This document shows, piece after piece, positions 1 to 13,330 of a DNA stretch of 64,000 nucleotides. This DNA comes from Parasponia andersonii (taxonomy: Eukaryota > Streptophyta > Magnoliopsida > Rosales > Cannabaceae). The first letter of the stretch is position 1. The number at the start of each line of letters is the position of its first letter. Location: contig JXTB01000416.1 of NCBI GenBank assembly GCA_002914805.1, positions 214,512 through 278,511 on the forward strand, read 5' to 3'. The translations under genes were made by a program, and so were the position numbers. The notes beneath the pieces were generated by a model. That model did no database searches. It was not told the DNA's origin and saw only the letters and a program-made list of their open reading frames with translations.

Positions 1-810
1 AATTACACTACTGTGTATCTCTTCTTTTTCTTTTCTTATTTTGGGATGAGCGTATTCCTAATTAGTAAACACGTCAAAAAAGAAAGTAAATAGATTGAAT
101 ACCTACATATTCACTTGTTGGATAGTAATAATTATATAAAACAGTTTAATCAGGATTTTTTTTTTTTTTAAAAAAAAAAAGGAAAATTAGTAACGAACAT
201 CTCTTGGGTGTCAAAAGAAATCCCTAAACTAACCACTTAAGTAGAAATTGATTGATGGCTAGTGCTCTGACTTTCTCAATTAAATGTCATTTTCAGTGGA
301 ATCCAACTCATCATCATAGTGGTTAAACCACAAAACTATAACACGGTGTATGGACTGACGATAACATGATACATCCCAAGAATTGACATATGCAAAGACT
401 CGTAATCTCTCACAAAGCAGAATGAAACAATATGACATGTTTTTTGAATTGAAGTTGAAATTTATAATGATTTTAAGTACAATGATGTAGCCTTGGTGAC
501 TTCTCTACCAATGCCAATTTATAAATCATTCAGCCTATGCCACAAAACTCTTATGTAAACAAGAAAGTTGCACATGGGTTTCAAGTAGCTGTTGTTTCTT
601 CCACTAAAGAATGCCGTTCAAGGATTGCAATAGTCTCCACCTTTGCACTGCAAATTCAATGCCAAAGCAGAGTAAAGTTAATTTTCATGGATTCATAGAT
701 AGAGTTAGGATATTTGTATTGTTTAAAATTGGCATTCAGATGAAAGAAGAGGGTGGGTACAAACTTCAACAATATATAAATTTAAGAAACAAATGCAACA
801 GAACACACAT
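1..810. other. AT-rich flank, no gene seen
   Basis: No coding signal on either strand. The part next to 811 is presumably the 3' UTR and downstream flank of the YrdC gene. Poly-T and poly-A runs lie near 150-181. Confidence 0.5.
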
Positions 811-2836
811 TTAAAAAGAACTTGTGTTCCTTTCTGGATTGCGCCGAAGGCCAAGATTGGATCCATACCTTCCAGGTCTGAGAATCTTGTACTTCCCAAT
901 TCTAGTGAGGTCCACAACTGTTGAGCCTGCTCTACCTGAAGGAAGCTCACCACCATCATATACATAGGCACAGTGTTCCCAAAGATTCTCAAAATCCTTG
1001 ATGCTAACACTACTTGGCTGCCCACTTAGATTTGCACTCGTAAGAGCCAGTGCATTCCCCAAACCACGGGAGACAATCCTGATGAAGTCATAGTCGGGCA
1101 CCCGGACTCCTATACTGTCCAATCCTGGATTTAAAGACTTCTCAAGAATGCTTGACTCCCCTGAAAATATCAAGATGACCACAAAACGATTTCAACTATG
1201 TTACCAGCTTAAGAATAGACACAATTCTTCACCAATAAATGTGAATATCTGAGGTAAGACTCAAGAAAACCACAGATCGACTCGCAGAAGTACCAAGACT
1301 TTTTTTATTAAGCAGATATCTAACAGACAGAGACCCTTCAAGTCCTTTTTAATTTCTTTTTCAGCAAAGTAACACAAATTCAGAACAAACCTCGCTTTAG
1401 CACAACAGTGACCGGTCCCGGAAGGAGAGACTCAAGTAAGCCATTTGGCAAATGCTCTGTGTCAGCAAAGTGCTTTATTTCTGAAACATCCCCGACACAT
1501 ATTGCAAGAGGACTTGTGTGTTTACGCCCCTTAATCTCATAAATCCTATTAACTGCTTCTGAAGAACTGCAGTTAGGTTCCCACGAAGACAAACATAATA
1601 TTAGAATCAATACTGTCCATACAAACGTAAGGCTACCCTATATACAAAAACTAAGCAAGAGATATGTTAATAAAATCATAAATCAGTCAGTTAAAATAAA
1701 AATTGAAAAAAAAAAAAAAAGAGAACATTTTCCCCTAAGCACAGACACCTGCACTGCATATTACCAGGATAAGACAACTAAGATTATCACTTCTCGTTGG
1801 GAAAATTAACCTATTACCCTTAACATACTGATAAGGCAATGCTAAAAGTACGGTTTCAAGGACTTTGATTTGATTAGTTAAGTATTCCTAAATAAACAGG
1901 GGATTAGAAAAACACTGAAAAGTTCATAGCTTCAAAAGGTATACTCTTTGGCTATTTTTTATATATGTTCCATTAACTATACCTTAATCCCCTAAAATTA
2001 AGTGCATCTTACATTTATGCATTTACTGTGACCACATTACTTTAATTTACTTGGTCCATTTCTCTCCCTTTTAGCTCCTTGCTATCAAAGCAATTGGCCA
2101 ATACATCTCTATCTTAAACTCCATGTCAAAAACCAAAGAATATCGTGCCTACTAATGCCAGATTCAAGAACATCTAAAAAAACTTGGAATTTCCAGTTCT
2201 GTTTACACTACTTAAACTTATTATTTGGGCTTCCTGTGCTCTATATTATAAAAAATCACGCAACATCAACCAGAATATATGTCCACACATCCCATATGAA
2301 AATGCAAAGCTAAATCAAGAAATTTCAGTATCACCCAACCCGCAACAGATTCTTTGAGGAATTCAATCAAACAGTTTCAGGGCAAAACATGATACCAAGC
2401 ATCACAGGCGAATCCATAGAGTGTATCAGTGGGCACAGCAATGACTTTTCCAGCTCTAAGAGCTTCGCAAGCCTCTTGGGCGTAAGATTCAGCGGCTGGA
2501 AGAACAAACCCACGATTGTTCTCAACACCCACTTCGTTTTTCTCACTACTCCAAGCCATTTTCTTCGCAAAATTCCCTCCCAAACTCGTGAACTTGCTCG
2601 AGAATGAGACCAACCCAGTTCTGGCCAAGCCTAATAGAATGACGTAGTTAAGTTATTTCAAGCTAGAAAGAAGTTTTCATGGCAGAAAGCTGAGAGAGAG
2701 AGAGAGAGAGAGAGGGAGAGACTGACAGTGAATGTGATTAAAGAGCACCTCTGAGAGTGGGAAGAGAGAAGGAAGGAAGCACTCGAGCGTTGACCAGAGG
2801 AGGAAGACCCACTGCAATTCTCGTTGGAAGGCTCAT
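811..2836 (-). CDS. Sua5/YrdC-domain threonylcarbamoyl-AMP synthase, organelle-type
   Basis: Complete four-exon CDS: 2836-2749, 2630-2396, 1566-1391 and 1160-811, total 849 nt and 282 residues, all GT-AG introns. Family role: it makes threonylcarbamoyl-AMP from threonine, bicarbonate and ATP for t6A37 of ANN-decoding tRNAs. The first 55 or so residues are rich in Arg, Ser and Leu with few acidic residues, as in a chloroplast or mitochondrial transit peptide. The YrdC fold follows from about residue 75: VPTDTLYGFACDAC near 95-108, then the KGRKHTSPLAIC strand-helix, LLPGPVTVVLKR, GVRVPD and LTSANLSGQ. The start is the first ATG of an exon whose phase (one leftover base) fits exon 2 exactly, giving a Gly codon across the junction. 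The length fits plant homologues such as Arabidopsis At5g60590. No Sua5 C-terminal extension is present. The neighbour upstream is the RING-CH gene on the same strand. Confidence 0.92.
2692..2714. repeat. GA/CT microsatellite in YrdC intron 1
   Basis: A run of about 11 GA units on the plus strand, read as CT on the gene strand. It lies in the short first intron (2631-2748) of the YrdC gene. Confidence 0.9.
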
Positions 2837-4287
2837 TCTACTGTGCAACCCATAACTGACACTTCCTCTTGTATAGATCAGAGTGCAACAGTTGCCCTAA
2901 TTGGAAGCTTTTATTATGAAACTCTGTTGTCGTTTCCCAAAGAAAAACGACACGTTTTTTTTTTGGGGGTCTTAATAATTATACCACTTGTCGTTTATGG
3001 GTGATTCTATTGTCGTTTTGTTAGGCTGTTAGTCGACTAAAGAAGCCAAATGTGGATGATATCTGATTCCTCATGCTTTCTGTCGTACGACTCCAACTAC
3101 GTGTCGTGCCTTTTTGAAATTTGCCTGCTGCCTCTAGAAATGTCGTTTTATCAAGATTGTCATTGTTTGATTTTATAGACTATATGTTTATATTTATCTT
3201 TCCTCCGTAATGCAGGAACCAAAATAATAAAATTTAAAATTTAGGAACCAAAGTAAATAATTACCATGAGACAAAAGATTTTCTTTCTAAAGAGATTCTA
3301 TTTTAAACTATTATATGTCCAAAATCTAATATTGAAATAATTTTAAACGTTTTTATGAAATTTGTTCGTATCAACAAATAATTCAAAATACCTCAACTTT
3401 TTCAGAACAGGTCCACGTCAAATAGCAATGATTGGAAACACTTCTTTTTCACGTTATTACAGAAAGCCACATTTTTAAGTCATTGGTGGTTACGCCTTCT
3501 ATTTGTATGAATAATAGTTTTTTGGTTGTGCATTGTTTCTCCCTAGCTTCTCTTTATACAACTAGTGGAGTTTCAGCCTAAGCTCAACTGTCCAGGACTT
3601 CATCTCTGAATTGCTTAGTTCTTCATTATAACTTGAAGCTCTAGCTCGAGAGGAATTCCAAGCCGGCCAACTGAAGGGAGTTCAGCAAAAAAACAGTGAA
3701 TTCTTATTTGAGTCTGTCCATTGAATGAAGCATTTGTGCAAATGAAATTGAATCCACATAAATACATGTATGTGTTTATCCATACCTTTATATACGTATA
3801 TGCATGTCTAGACAATTTTACGTACATGGGTTTGAACTTGTATCAAGTCGAGCGTGTTCTGCCACATTCCCAAGGAAATAGACTATATAGCTAGGAAGTT
3901 TAGAGTAGAAAGACATAAGTACTACTTGGTATACCATTTAATGAAATTGGATCCACATCAACCACGTGATAATGTCAATAAAAAATGTTTAACACTCAAG
4001 CAGTGCACGAAATTCCATTTCAAACCTTCTAAGGCTCATGATTGACATTCGCCAGCCGCTATCAAAACCCTGTACAATTGTGTTGTAAAAAAAATATTCA
4101 AGATCCTAACAACAACCCATATTACAAAAACACCAAAAACCAAATAGCATCTCCACAACTGCTGAAAACATGAAGTATGAGCCACTAAAGGACCCCTCAA
4201 CTCCCACTACAAGTTGCTGGAGTTCCACCATCATTTGGAGGCCTCTTCTATCTGAAGTTTACAGTACCAGGAATTGGTTTAGCCTGG
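2837..4287. other. Intergenic between YrdC 5' end and RING-CH 3' end
   Basis: No gene recognised. The part close to 2837 must hold the YrdC promoter and leader, and the part close to 4287 the RING-CH 3' UTR. I see no clear TATA box. Confidence 0.5.
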
Positions 4288-7200
4288 TCATGGCATTATT
4301 TGGGAATTGGTGCGGCTCTGTTCTAAAGAAGCTCGCCATCTTCTTCTCCATCTTAAGAACTCAACAATAATGGAACTCCCACTCATGGCAACACCAAGCC
4401 CAGCAAATGTGGCAAGGAGAATGCACAGAACTGCTTGCACATGAATCTGAGGCCAAAAACAATTCAACCATGTAAAAGTCCACAAAAATGAATCAGATTT
4501 GAATTGAGCTTCAAATTTATTTAACTTGAAAATAAAAGGGAAAAAAGTAGCATCTTACCAAAGAGTAGAATATGTGTGCAAAAAGAACCACCAGAGCAAA
4601 TTGAATCGATGCATAAACCCAGACAAATCTTCTCTTCACTAAACACAGAAGCTAAAATAGTTAGGGAAGTAAAAAAATAATTTAAGAATTTACAGTGTCA
4701 TTTAAAAGTTTGTGAAAAACAACACTAGTCGTTCACAACCACAGATGTAGTGACATTTGTCTAGCCATTTACATTACATCAAATTTCCATATTTGACTCG
4801 AAATGATTCATCCTAGCTGCATTAGGACATTTATGTTACTACTGTACAGTTATCCCATCAATTATCAAATCTGAAATTTCAACTCAACAAGAAGTGGTAT
4901 TTCGCCAAAAATGTGACACAAATGGTCATAACAAATTTTCAGTTTTGTCTTCTAGACAATTACAATAGATAGTTTTTGAGAATCCTAATTAGCAGGCATA
5001 CCCATGGTTGATGCGGTCATAGATGAGAGTAGTCCCAGTACACAAGAAAATGGAAGAGATATGGCAATTGCTCCTGTACCCATTTTCCCCACCTGCACAC
5101 AGCACATATCGTATATCACCTTACTGACAGTTGATGTATACAGATAGAAATGGCAGAACCAAAAGAGAGATTACTTATCTTACCAGGAGCTGCTCAAGAA
5201 AACAGAAGTAGGCAAGCATACTGACAATGACAAGTACAGGCACTTCCTGCCAAACCCTACAAAATTTAAAATAAAAAGTTACTTTAGTGCATTTATGTGC
5301 TTAGACGCTTACTAAGCATATTATAGCGAGATAAACAAACTATTAACAAAAATATTAGAGAGTAAGAAGAACATCAAAAATTCAGTTATCTGTAACACTA
5401 TTAAGTTGGGGCTGTATGTTGGGTGAAATAGAGAGTAATTGTCTGAGTTATTATGACAATGTGTTCAAGGAATCTCCTTATCTTTGAGCATGTATGTTAG
5501 AAGCTCTGATACTTGGATAAGAAGCTACATTTCTGAAGCTTAACAACTTATAATACAGTCAGCACAGGTTACTAAATTGTTAAATGCGATGAGAAATGAA
5601 GGGCGGACTAATTATCCTAAGACTCGTAAATTCTAGTAAAAGAATGCAATAACAGCTATGGACAGAATCCTAATTTCTTTTTCTCAGTTTCTTTTGATGA
5701 GTAGGGTTGGTCTCACCAAAACGGTCAATCGGGAAACAAGCACTGCCAAGCTAGTCGGCTGAGGAATGGAATTGATATTGCACCCCAACAAACATACCTA
5801 AAGGAAGTAGATCTTCCATGCACAATGGTATTACTTCAACCATGAACTTAGGAAAAAGTATTGCGGTATAAGATCTTTTCTCAGCTACAACTCAGCAGTG
5901 AGAAAAAGAAAATGGATCACTACATCTTTTGTCATGGACAATGCATATTAATACATGTGCGTGAGTGTATGTTTACTTGCCTGAAACCATTAGCATCTAC
6001 TTGCTGAGATCTACTAGCTCCACTACTTCGAGTGTGAACACTCTGGACTCGCAAAAGTGTGACAGATAGGTTCCGAACTTCTTGCTTGCAGATATCACAG
6101 GTTTTGTTACCTTTGATGCTGAACCATTTTACAGCACATTCTTGGTGGGCCAGAGCAAGTTCTCCTTTGCAGCTGCATTCCATTTTAAGAGTCTCACCTC
6201 CTTCACATAGTTCAACCATACAAATCCTACAGACAGCCTCTTCTTCGGGTATGTCTTCACCATCCGCATCATCATTTTCTAAACCAACCAAACAAAAAGA
6301 TGAATAAACTATAATTTCGTTTAAATACAAATTGCAGAGTCTAATGTTTCCTTAAACATTCATGCATCCTTCCCTTTTGCTCTTTTTTTTTTTGTTTTGC
6401 CCTTCCCGAAGTGGACATCCATTTTGCTTGCTATTCATCTCAATTAACAACTAAAAGAAAACTTTTGTGCAATGAATATAGAAGTGTCACAGATTGCAAA
6501 TCAAAATTCAAATGCAGAGAAGTTTTGAAACTTCATATATATGTGCATGTGTGGGTGATGAATAACATCAATACTTAAAGTTATTATCAAACCCCTGCAT
6601 TTTCTACCAAACATCTTTGGCACTGGAAAAATTGCAAATCAAAAATCAAATCAGTTTTTGGTAGTTGCCAATAAATAATTTAGATGATCATACTTACCAG
6701 CACCAACTGTTGGTGAAGCAATTGATGCCACATCCCCTTCTTTCACTCGAGGAGTGGAAGGAATTATGCGGAAAAATGAATCCATCCTCCCCATGGTTTT
6801 TTCTTTATTGTTGACAGGGACTGAAAGTGAGCGAGATATGTTTCGATTTTGGCCTCCATTTTTCTGACCAGATACAAAAACTAAAAGTAAAGAGCATATA
6901 AAAGAAAAACAGGACATTTTGTAAGCTTTATTTAGTCAATGGATATCATTCTGTGAACATTTTTCGTTTTATCAAGCATAATGTCATGGAATCTAAGTGT
7001 CGATAAGAAACTCAATTCTTGATGCACTTAGGCATCAACAGTTCAACAGTTCAACAATTTTTGAGGATTTAAATCCTGAATCTTAACTACCATGCTGTTA
7101 GCCTGTTAGAAAGACTAAGTAGTCTTCGAGATGTAACAATAAGCAGGAGTACTTACACTTCGGTTTGGAGTGCCACCTACACTTCCACCAGGTGTGGATT

Positions 7201-9007
7201 CTGGATTTGAATCCGCAACTTGAGTTACAGGTAGAGATGATGTTCTGTTTATTTTAGGTGTGAATAGCTTTGTAAGGGACAATGACCTTGAGATAGAAGG
7301 CTTCTCTCGTGGTCCTGTAGCTGACGCTTCTGACGCTAAGTTGTTGCCAGCCTTCTCAACATCTGAAGAAGTTCGATACTTGAAGCTGAGTTTTGGAAAG
7401 AGGCTTTTTACAGATGATTTACCTCTAGATGAAGAGGGTCCTGGGGATCCATGAATCCTTGAATCTGTAGAATTAGATGACAGGAGAAAATTTACTTTCT
7501 TTGGCGTAGGACTAGGTGTGGGTGGCATCTTTATCCCAACAAACTCCGGTGATGACATATCCGATGCCTTGGAGGGTATGTCCAAGAAGAGCTGCCTCTT
7601 CCATGGATGAACTTGTTCTGTTTCTTCAGTTATGCTCATTGACTCTTCCACCTGAAAATAACAAGCTTAGGCCAATTAAGCTAAGAATAAGCATAGGAAA
7701 AAAAAACAAACAAAAAAGAAAAGAAAAGAAAAGAGCCAGTATAATAGATTCTGGAAAACTACGACTATGGCCCCACCCCCCACCGAAAAAAAATAAACAC
7801 AAAGCATCTCTTCTATCTAATAGCCATATATAAAGCTTAATGTGTACCAGCATCGACACTGGTAATCTCTGGTCGAATCATCAAAAAGCATGCCAAATCA
7901 TTTATTGAAGATAACAAGAAAGCAAATGTCAAAGATAGGTTGGTTATGTTCAACGTAAACTTCGTTAAGGCATCCACTAACAATTGCAACTTGATTAACT
8001 GAAATGGGGTGGAAGCCCTGTTAAGTGTTAACAAAGACCATCATCTCGGAAGCACCATGAAATATGGCCTTTAGATGAAGCTGAATGGCTAAAAACAAGT
8101 GTCCGGGTCCCAATCAACATCACATGGAATCTTAACCCTTTAGTTTGATTATAGATATTCTGATTCGGTATAATTGAATATAAATCCATCACTAAAATAT
8201 TCCAATATTCCATGAACAAATTTGTTGTATTCATATCTTGTCTTGTCTGTATGTATGCAAACCTGAGAAATAAAAGGCAAGGCGTATACTAGGGTCCAAA
8301 AGCACATTAGATTATATTCCTTTAACAAGTTTACACTTGGGTCCAGTCAAATAACGTCCACAATCTTATTTCTTAGCTGATTTCAGGAATTCACAAACTA
8401 CAAAACATAGGACTATCACTTTGTATACGTTTTTGGATTAATTCATTTAATTAAGTTAAAGAACAATTCACATACAATATGAATAAGGGCACTGTTAGAT
8501 CTATCTTATTACCCAAAGAGAAGAAGCTGAAAATAAACAAATAAAAGTAGAAAGAGAAAACATAAGAGATGGCAGTGGACCATTGGTTTTGCATATATTG
8601 GTAGCTAAATACCAAAATCACAGCAGAAGCATAAACAAACAAATAACATTATATCCTCAAAATACACTAACTCCCAACTTTAAACATTAAAAAAAAGAAA
8701 AGAAACACAAAAACGCCAATAACCCAAACCATGGTGATGGAAGGGAGAAAAGATAAAGATAAAAACACTTTACAAAATGACTCTGTCTTTAACTCCACAA
8801 AGCATGGAAGTAAAAAACAAGTGTATATATATATGATAAAAGGAAGAAAACGAAATAAATTGTATAGTAATACAAAAAAAAAATCTTAAACAAAGTTTAA
8901 AATTGGAAGCTAGATAAGACCTTTTGATTCTGAACTGGAAGAACAAGAGTAGTTTCTTGGTCCTCGAGCTCTCTGGCCACATTCTTGTCCGGATGCTCAG
9001 TACCCAT
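4288..9007 (-). CDS. RING-CH (RINGv/MARCH-like) membrane E3 ubiquitin ligase
   Basis: Complete eight-exon CDS: 9007-8921, 7651-7157, 6863-6698, 6278-5981, 5256-5184, 5092-5002, 4638-4559 and 4446-4288, 1449 nt, 482 residues. Residues 1-250 are a low-complexity Ser/Pro-rich cytosolic region. The RING-CH finger is C4HC3: Cys266, Cys269, Cys284, Cys286, His294, Cys297, Cys310, Cys313. Hydrophobic segments follow near 352-374, 382-403, 408-430 and 435-458, so the finger faces the cytosol from an endomembrane anchor. The tail is basic (RWRRRWR). Family knowledge: such proteins transfer ubiquitin to membrane or secretory-pathway substrates; this subgroup has no substrate I can name. The closest Arabidopsis relative I recall is At5g60580. 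Exon 4 ends in a GC donor (AG|GCAAGT); the nearby GT does not keep frame with exon 5. Exon order and every other junction use GT-AG. Confidence 0.9.
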
Positions 9008-9400
9008 TTGCTAAAAATCAAAACCCAGAAATCCAAACCCAAGAACTAGCCCAAAAGTTGAGGCAGAAGCTCCATACCATATCCCAAAGCTCAAAGTAAA
9101 GACAAAATAGGAAAAGGGTGTGAGAGAAAGGAACACAAGTATGGAGACTTAGCTTGAGAAGAAGGTAAAAGAGCAGAGCAATTAAAAAAAAAAAAAAAAA
9201 ACGAAAAAGGGGGTAGTAGTAGTAGTAGTAGTGATGAATTGAAAGCCTGAAAGGGTTCGGTGTGTATGAGATGAGACCTTCATTTATGGCAAAAGCTATA
9301 CGGTGGGGGAGAGAAAGCAAGTGAGGGAGTGGGGGTGGCAGTAGGCCAGTCTCTCTCTCTCTCTCTCCGAGTGCTGCTGTGCAGTTTTTGCTGAGTCATG
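9008..9400 (-). promoter_or_regulatory. Leader/promoter region of the RING-CH gene
   Basis: Sequence upstream of the RING-CH ATG. It has a CT run at 9351-9367 (GA on the gene strand), an A-run at 9183-9200 and a GTA/GTAGTA run near 9213-9232. A leader intron is possible but the sequence does not decide it. Confidence 0.35.
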
Positions 9401-10145
9401 CTTAATGCACCTTTTCCTTTTCAAGATTTTCTTTTTCTTTTATCAAAAAAAAAAAAAAAGATTTTATTTCTTTTTCTTTTTTAAATATCGAGTTTCTCTT
9501 TCTCCTCATTATATCTCAAAGTATCGCGAGAAGAGCCCCCCAAAAAACAAGTTGGTTGGTTACCGGGAAAGTGCTGTTGGAACTGTTAAAACGTTACAAA
9601 ATGGTAATAATGAAGAACATCACCAGCAAAAACATCTATATTACTTTCTGTTTGGTTCCCGGGAAACTCTGCTTTTCTACAATAAGAATAACAATGAGAA
9701 AACTTCCTCAGACGTTACAGAAAAAAAGAAAAACAAAAAAAAAAAAGGAGAGAGATTTCAACTGCTTATTATTATTATTATTATTGTAAACTATATGACA
9801 AAGTTAGCTCAGAGTGTGTTAGCTGTTAATATTGTTGTTTAGCATTGTTCTTATCTTTGCACTTGTATGTTTTCGGGGGGGAAAAAAGAAGAAAGGTTAC
9901 ATCACGAAAGTCACCAAGTGATCTGGATTTGCCCGAGTGACTAGAAATTGAAAACTGACGAAAACATATTCGGTTTGGTTGAGTTTTGGTGTGAGTTGGA
10001 GTATGGATTGCAAAGTAAAGAATAATATTACACAAAATGTCAAAGGTAAATGAGGTCGAGTTTTGTCAACTCCGGTTTTGGTTTGGGTCTGGGTTTGTTA
10101 ATGGGTTAGCAAAACCAAAAACCGACGACAAGGGTTAAATTCCTT
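9401..10145. other. AT-rich intergenic DNA
   Basis: No gene recognised. Open frames here are driven by A/T-rich simple sequence, including an ATT-repeat near 9767-9785. Confidence 0.5.
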
Positions 10146-10148
10146 TTT

Positions 10149-10195
<47 letters not shown>

Positions 10196-10470
10196 CTTTT
10201 TTCTGACTGAGAAGAAGAAGGGGATTAGATTAGGTGGTGCATTTTATATCTCCCAAGAACCACCTAGTAGCTATATGGTCTTGACCCATACCCTTCTCGG
10301 GTTGTGTCAGTGGAGACTCATACTATTTTGAACCACTCATCATCACCCATAACTCCGATTGACAGCATCATTTTTGAGGCTGAGACTAGAAGTACAAACC
10401 ATGAGAATCGAACTTAAGCAGAGTCCTAAGAAATGCTTCCCTAACAGTACACCACACACTCCATGGTCAG
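10146..10470 (-). mobile_element. tRNA-headed SINE, minus strand, with long poly(A) tail
   Basis: On the minus strand the head begins near 10470. It contains a Pol III B-box-like AGTTCGATTCT near 10405-10415, preceded by an A-box-like GTACTGTTAGGGA. A body of about 210 bp follows. The element ends in an A-run of 45 bases (plus-strand T at 10151-10195). ATTCCTTT occurs just outside both ends (about 10139-10146 and 10471-10478), consistent with a short target-site duplication. Head, body, tail and duplication together fit a SINE. The family is not identified. Confidence 0.65.
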
Positions 10471-10588
10471 ATTCCTTTCAAGTTTAATTGGTTTCAATTT
10501 GGTTTGTTAATTAGATTTTGGTCAATTTCAATCCAAGTGGTTGGATTTACGAGTTTTTTTATTCACCCTCGTCACCACCAAATTACTG

Positions 10589-10622
<34 letters not shown>
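10589..10622. repeat. TA microsatellite followed by T-run
   Basis: About 11 TA units at 10589-10610, then a T-run. No gene nearby. Confidence 0.95.
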
Positions 10623-10626
<4 letters not shown>

Positions 10627-11194
10627 CAAACATTAGAGAGTTATTGCATCGATTTTGTGGAGTACTGACTTTTGTTTATCAATTGACATGTCCTTATCCT
10701 ATAAGATTATAAAGTTAGTTGATATATAAAGCTGAGGCAAGGAATATACTCTCTAATCAAAATATTTGAATGAATCGTAGATTATTATTATTATTATTAT
10801 TCCTTAACTTTTTATTACCGCACATGTTGTTAGTTTAAGGATGCGTAGGTGATAGGTGTTAAAATCTTACACGAAGCTTATACGATTAAATAAAAAATTA
10901 ATAATAATAATGATACAACTTAAAACATGAGTCGTAACAATCCTGGTTGTTACGATAAATACAATACAACTTAAAACATCCACGTAGGATTAAGATAATT
11001 TGATAATATTCAACTTTTATTATCATCCATGGTTGAAATGGTCCAACAAAACGACAAATAATTATACTTGCTACGTTGGCGGCATTTCATTTGATGTCGT
11101 TTTAACTTTTTTAAGTGCACCGTAAATGTGGTTAGGTGATATTGACTAGCATCATAATTTTCACTAATCCATACAGAACACCTTTATCTTTTAC

Positions 11195-13330
11195 TTAATT
11201 AAAAATGAAAAATCACTATTTGTACTACGTGCATATTTTGGTGCATGGATATTAGGATATCTTTTATGGGTTTAAATTTTAAGAACGTCGTGAGAATAAG
11301 AATATTCAAAATCAAATCTAATGAGAATAAGAGTATTATTGGACAAATAGTGGGCGGGCCCATTATTTGATGAAGTTGTCCTTTCAACAAAAATGCACGG
11401 TGGCTATCAGAATACCTCTTGGTCAAGAAGTCATAGACTTAAATTCTGGAGACGTCACTTTGGAGAATGAAAGTATCCAAAGCCAAACCCAATGAGAACG
11501 AGAGTACCATTGGACAAATAACAGGTGAGCCCACTACTTGAGGAAGTTGTCCTTTCAATAAAAATGTTGACTTTTTTTGACAAGGGGCTCGCTCGTTATT
11601 TGTCTACCTAGTACTCTCACTCCCAATGGATTTAGCCTTGAGTACTCTCACTCTCCAATGTAGCGTCCCCAGGATTTAAACTGATGACATCGTATTTGGT
11701 CTTAGGTACTCTTATTCCCTAATGTAGCATCTACAGGATTTGAACTCATGACCTCTTGAATAAAAAGTATCCTGGTAGCTACCGTACCATTTGAACTCAT
11801 GACCTCTTGAATAAGAGGTATCCTAGTAGCCAGAATACCTCTTATTTAAGAGGATATGGGTTCAAATCATGGAGACGTCACTTTGAAGAATAAGAGTATT
11901 CAAACCCAAATCCAATGAGAATGAGAGTACCATTAAACAAATAGTAGGCGGGCCCACCATCACAAAAACGTCAATATTTTTGTTAGAAGAACATAATTCA
12001 CGAAGTGGTAGGCTCATCCGTTATTTGTCCAATGATACTTTTATTCCCATTGAGTTTGGTTTTGGGTACCCTCATTCTCGAAGATGATGTTCCTAGGATT
12101 TGAACCCATGACCTCTTGAACAAGAAGTATCCTGATAACCATCACTCCATTAGTGTGGTGGTTACCAGGATACCTCTTATTCAAGAGATCGTGGGTTTGA
12201 ATTCTAGGGATGTTACCTTAGGAAATGAGAATACCATGTGGACAATGACAAGCAAACCCTCCGTCGCAAAAACATCAGTGTTTTTGTTGAAAGAACATCT
12301 TCTACAAAATGGTGGGTCCACCTACTATTTGTCCAATGGTATTTTATTTTCATTCGTTTTGGCTTTGGATACTCTTATTCCCAAAAGTGACATCTCCAGG
12401 ATTTAAACTCATAACCTCTTGAACGTCTATTTATCCAATGATACTCTCATTCTCATTAGGTAAGTGGTAAGCCTATCTGTTATTTGTCCAATGGTACTCT
12501 TATTTCTATTGGGTTTAGCTTTGGATACTTTTATTCTTCAAAGTGGCGTCTTCAAGATTTAAACTTATGACTTTTTGAATGTCTATTTGTCTAATGGTAT
12601 TCTCATTCCCATCAGATTTGGCTTTAAGTACTCTCATTCCCTAAAGTGATGTCTCAAAGATTTGAACTCATAACCTCTTGGATGTCAGGATTTGAATAAG
12701 AAGTTATGAGTTCAAATCTTGGAGACGTCACTTTGGGAAATAAAGGTACCTAAAGCTAAACCCGATAGGAATGAGAGTATCATCAGATAAATAGTGAGCA
12801 AGCCCACCACTTTATGGAAGGTGTTCTTCTAACAAAAATACTGACATTTTTGTGAGAGGTGGGTACTCTCATTCTCCAAAGTGAGAGTACAATTAGACAA
12901 ATAACAGCCGAGCGCACTATTTTGTGGAAAATATTCTTCCAACAAAAGTGTTGATATTTTTGTGACAGGCGGGTACTCTCATTCTTTAAAGTGATGTTCC
13001 CAAGATTTGAACTCATGACTTTTTGAACGTCAGGATTTGAACAAGAGGTCATAAGTTCAAATTTTGGGGACATCATTTTGGAGAATGAGAGTATATAAAA
13101 CCAAACCCAATAAGAATGTGCGGGCCTACCGCTTTGTGGAAGATGTTTTTCTAATAAGCGTGGTAGCTATCATGATACCTCTTATTCAAGAAGTCATGAG
13201 TTTAAATCTTAGGGACGTCACTTTAGGAAATGAGAGTATCCAGAGCCAAACTCAATAGGAATGATAGTATCATTGGACAAATAGCCAGCGGGCCTACCGC
13301 TTTGTGTAAGATGTTTTTCCAATAATTTTC
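11195..13330. repeat. Cluster of tRNA-like-headed repeat units in both orientations
   Basis: About ten or more diverged copies of one unit lie here. A head reads roughly GGTGGTTACCAGGATACC, then a CCTCTT/AAGAGG stem-loop, then a B-box-like GTGGGTTTGAATTC. A body of about 150 bp follows, with the motifs GACGTCACTTTGG, GAGAATGAGAGTA and CATTGGACAAATA. Plus-strand heads lie near 11400, 11835, 12155, 12690, 13040 and 13165. Minus-strand heads lie near 11740-11775, 11790-11830, 12090-12145 and 12400. Head-to-head pairs near 11830 and 12150 form imperfect palindromes. The layout suggests repeated nested insertion or rearrangement of a SINE-like family. The copies encode no protein. Confidence 0.7.

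Noticed and set aside
12783..13258. Open frames of 64-97 codons on both strands
   Set aside because: They fall within the tRNA-like repeat cluster and arise from repeat units, not from genes.
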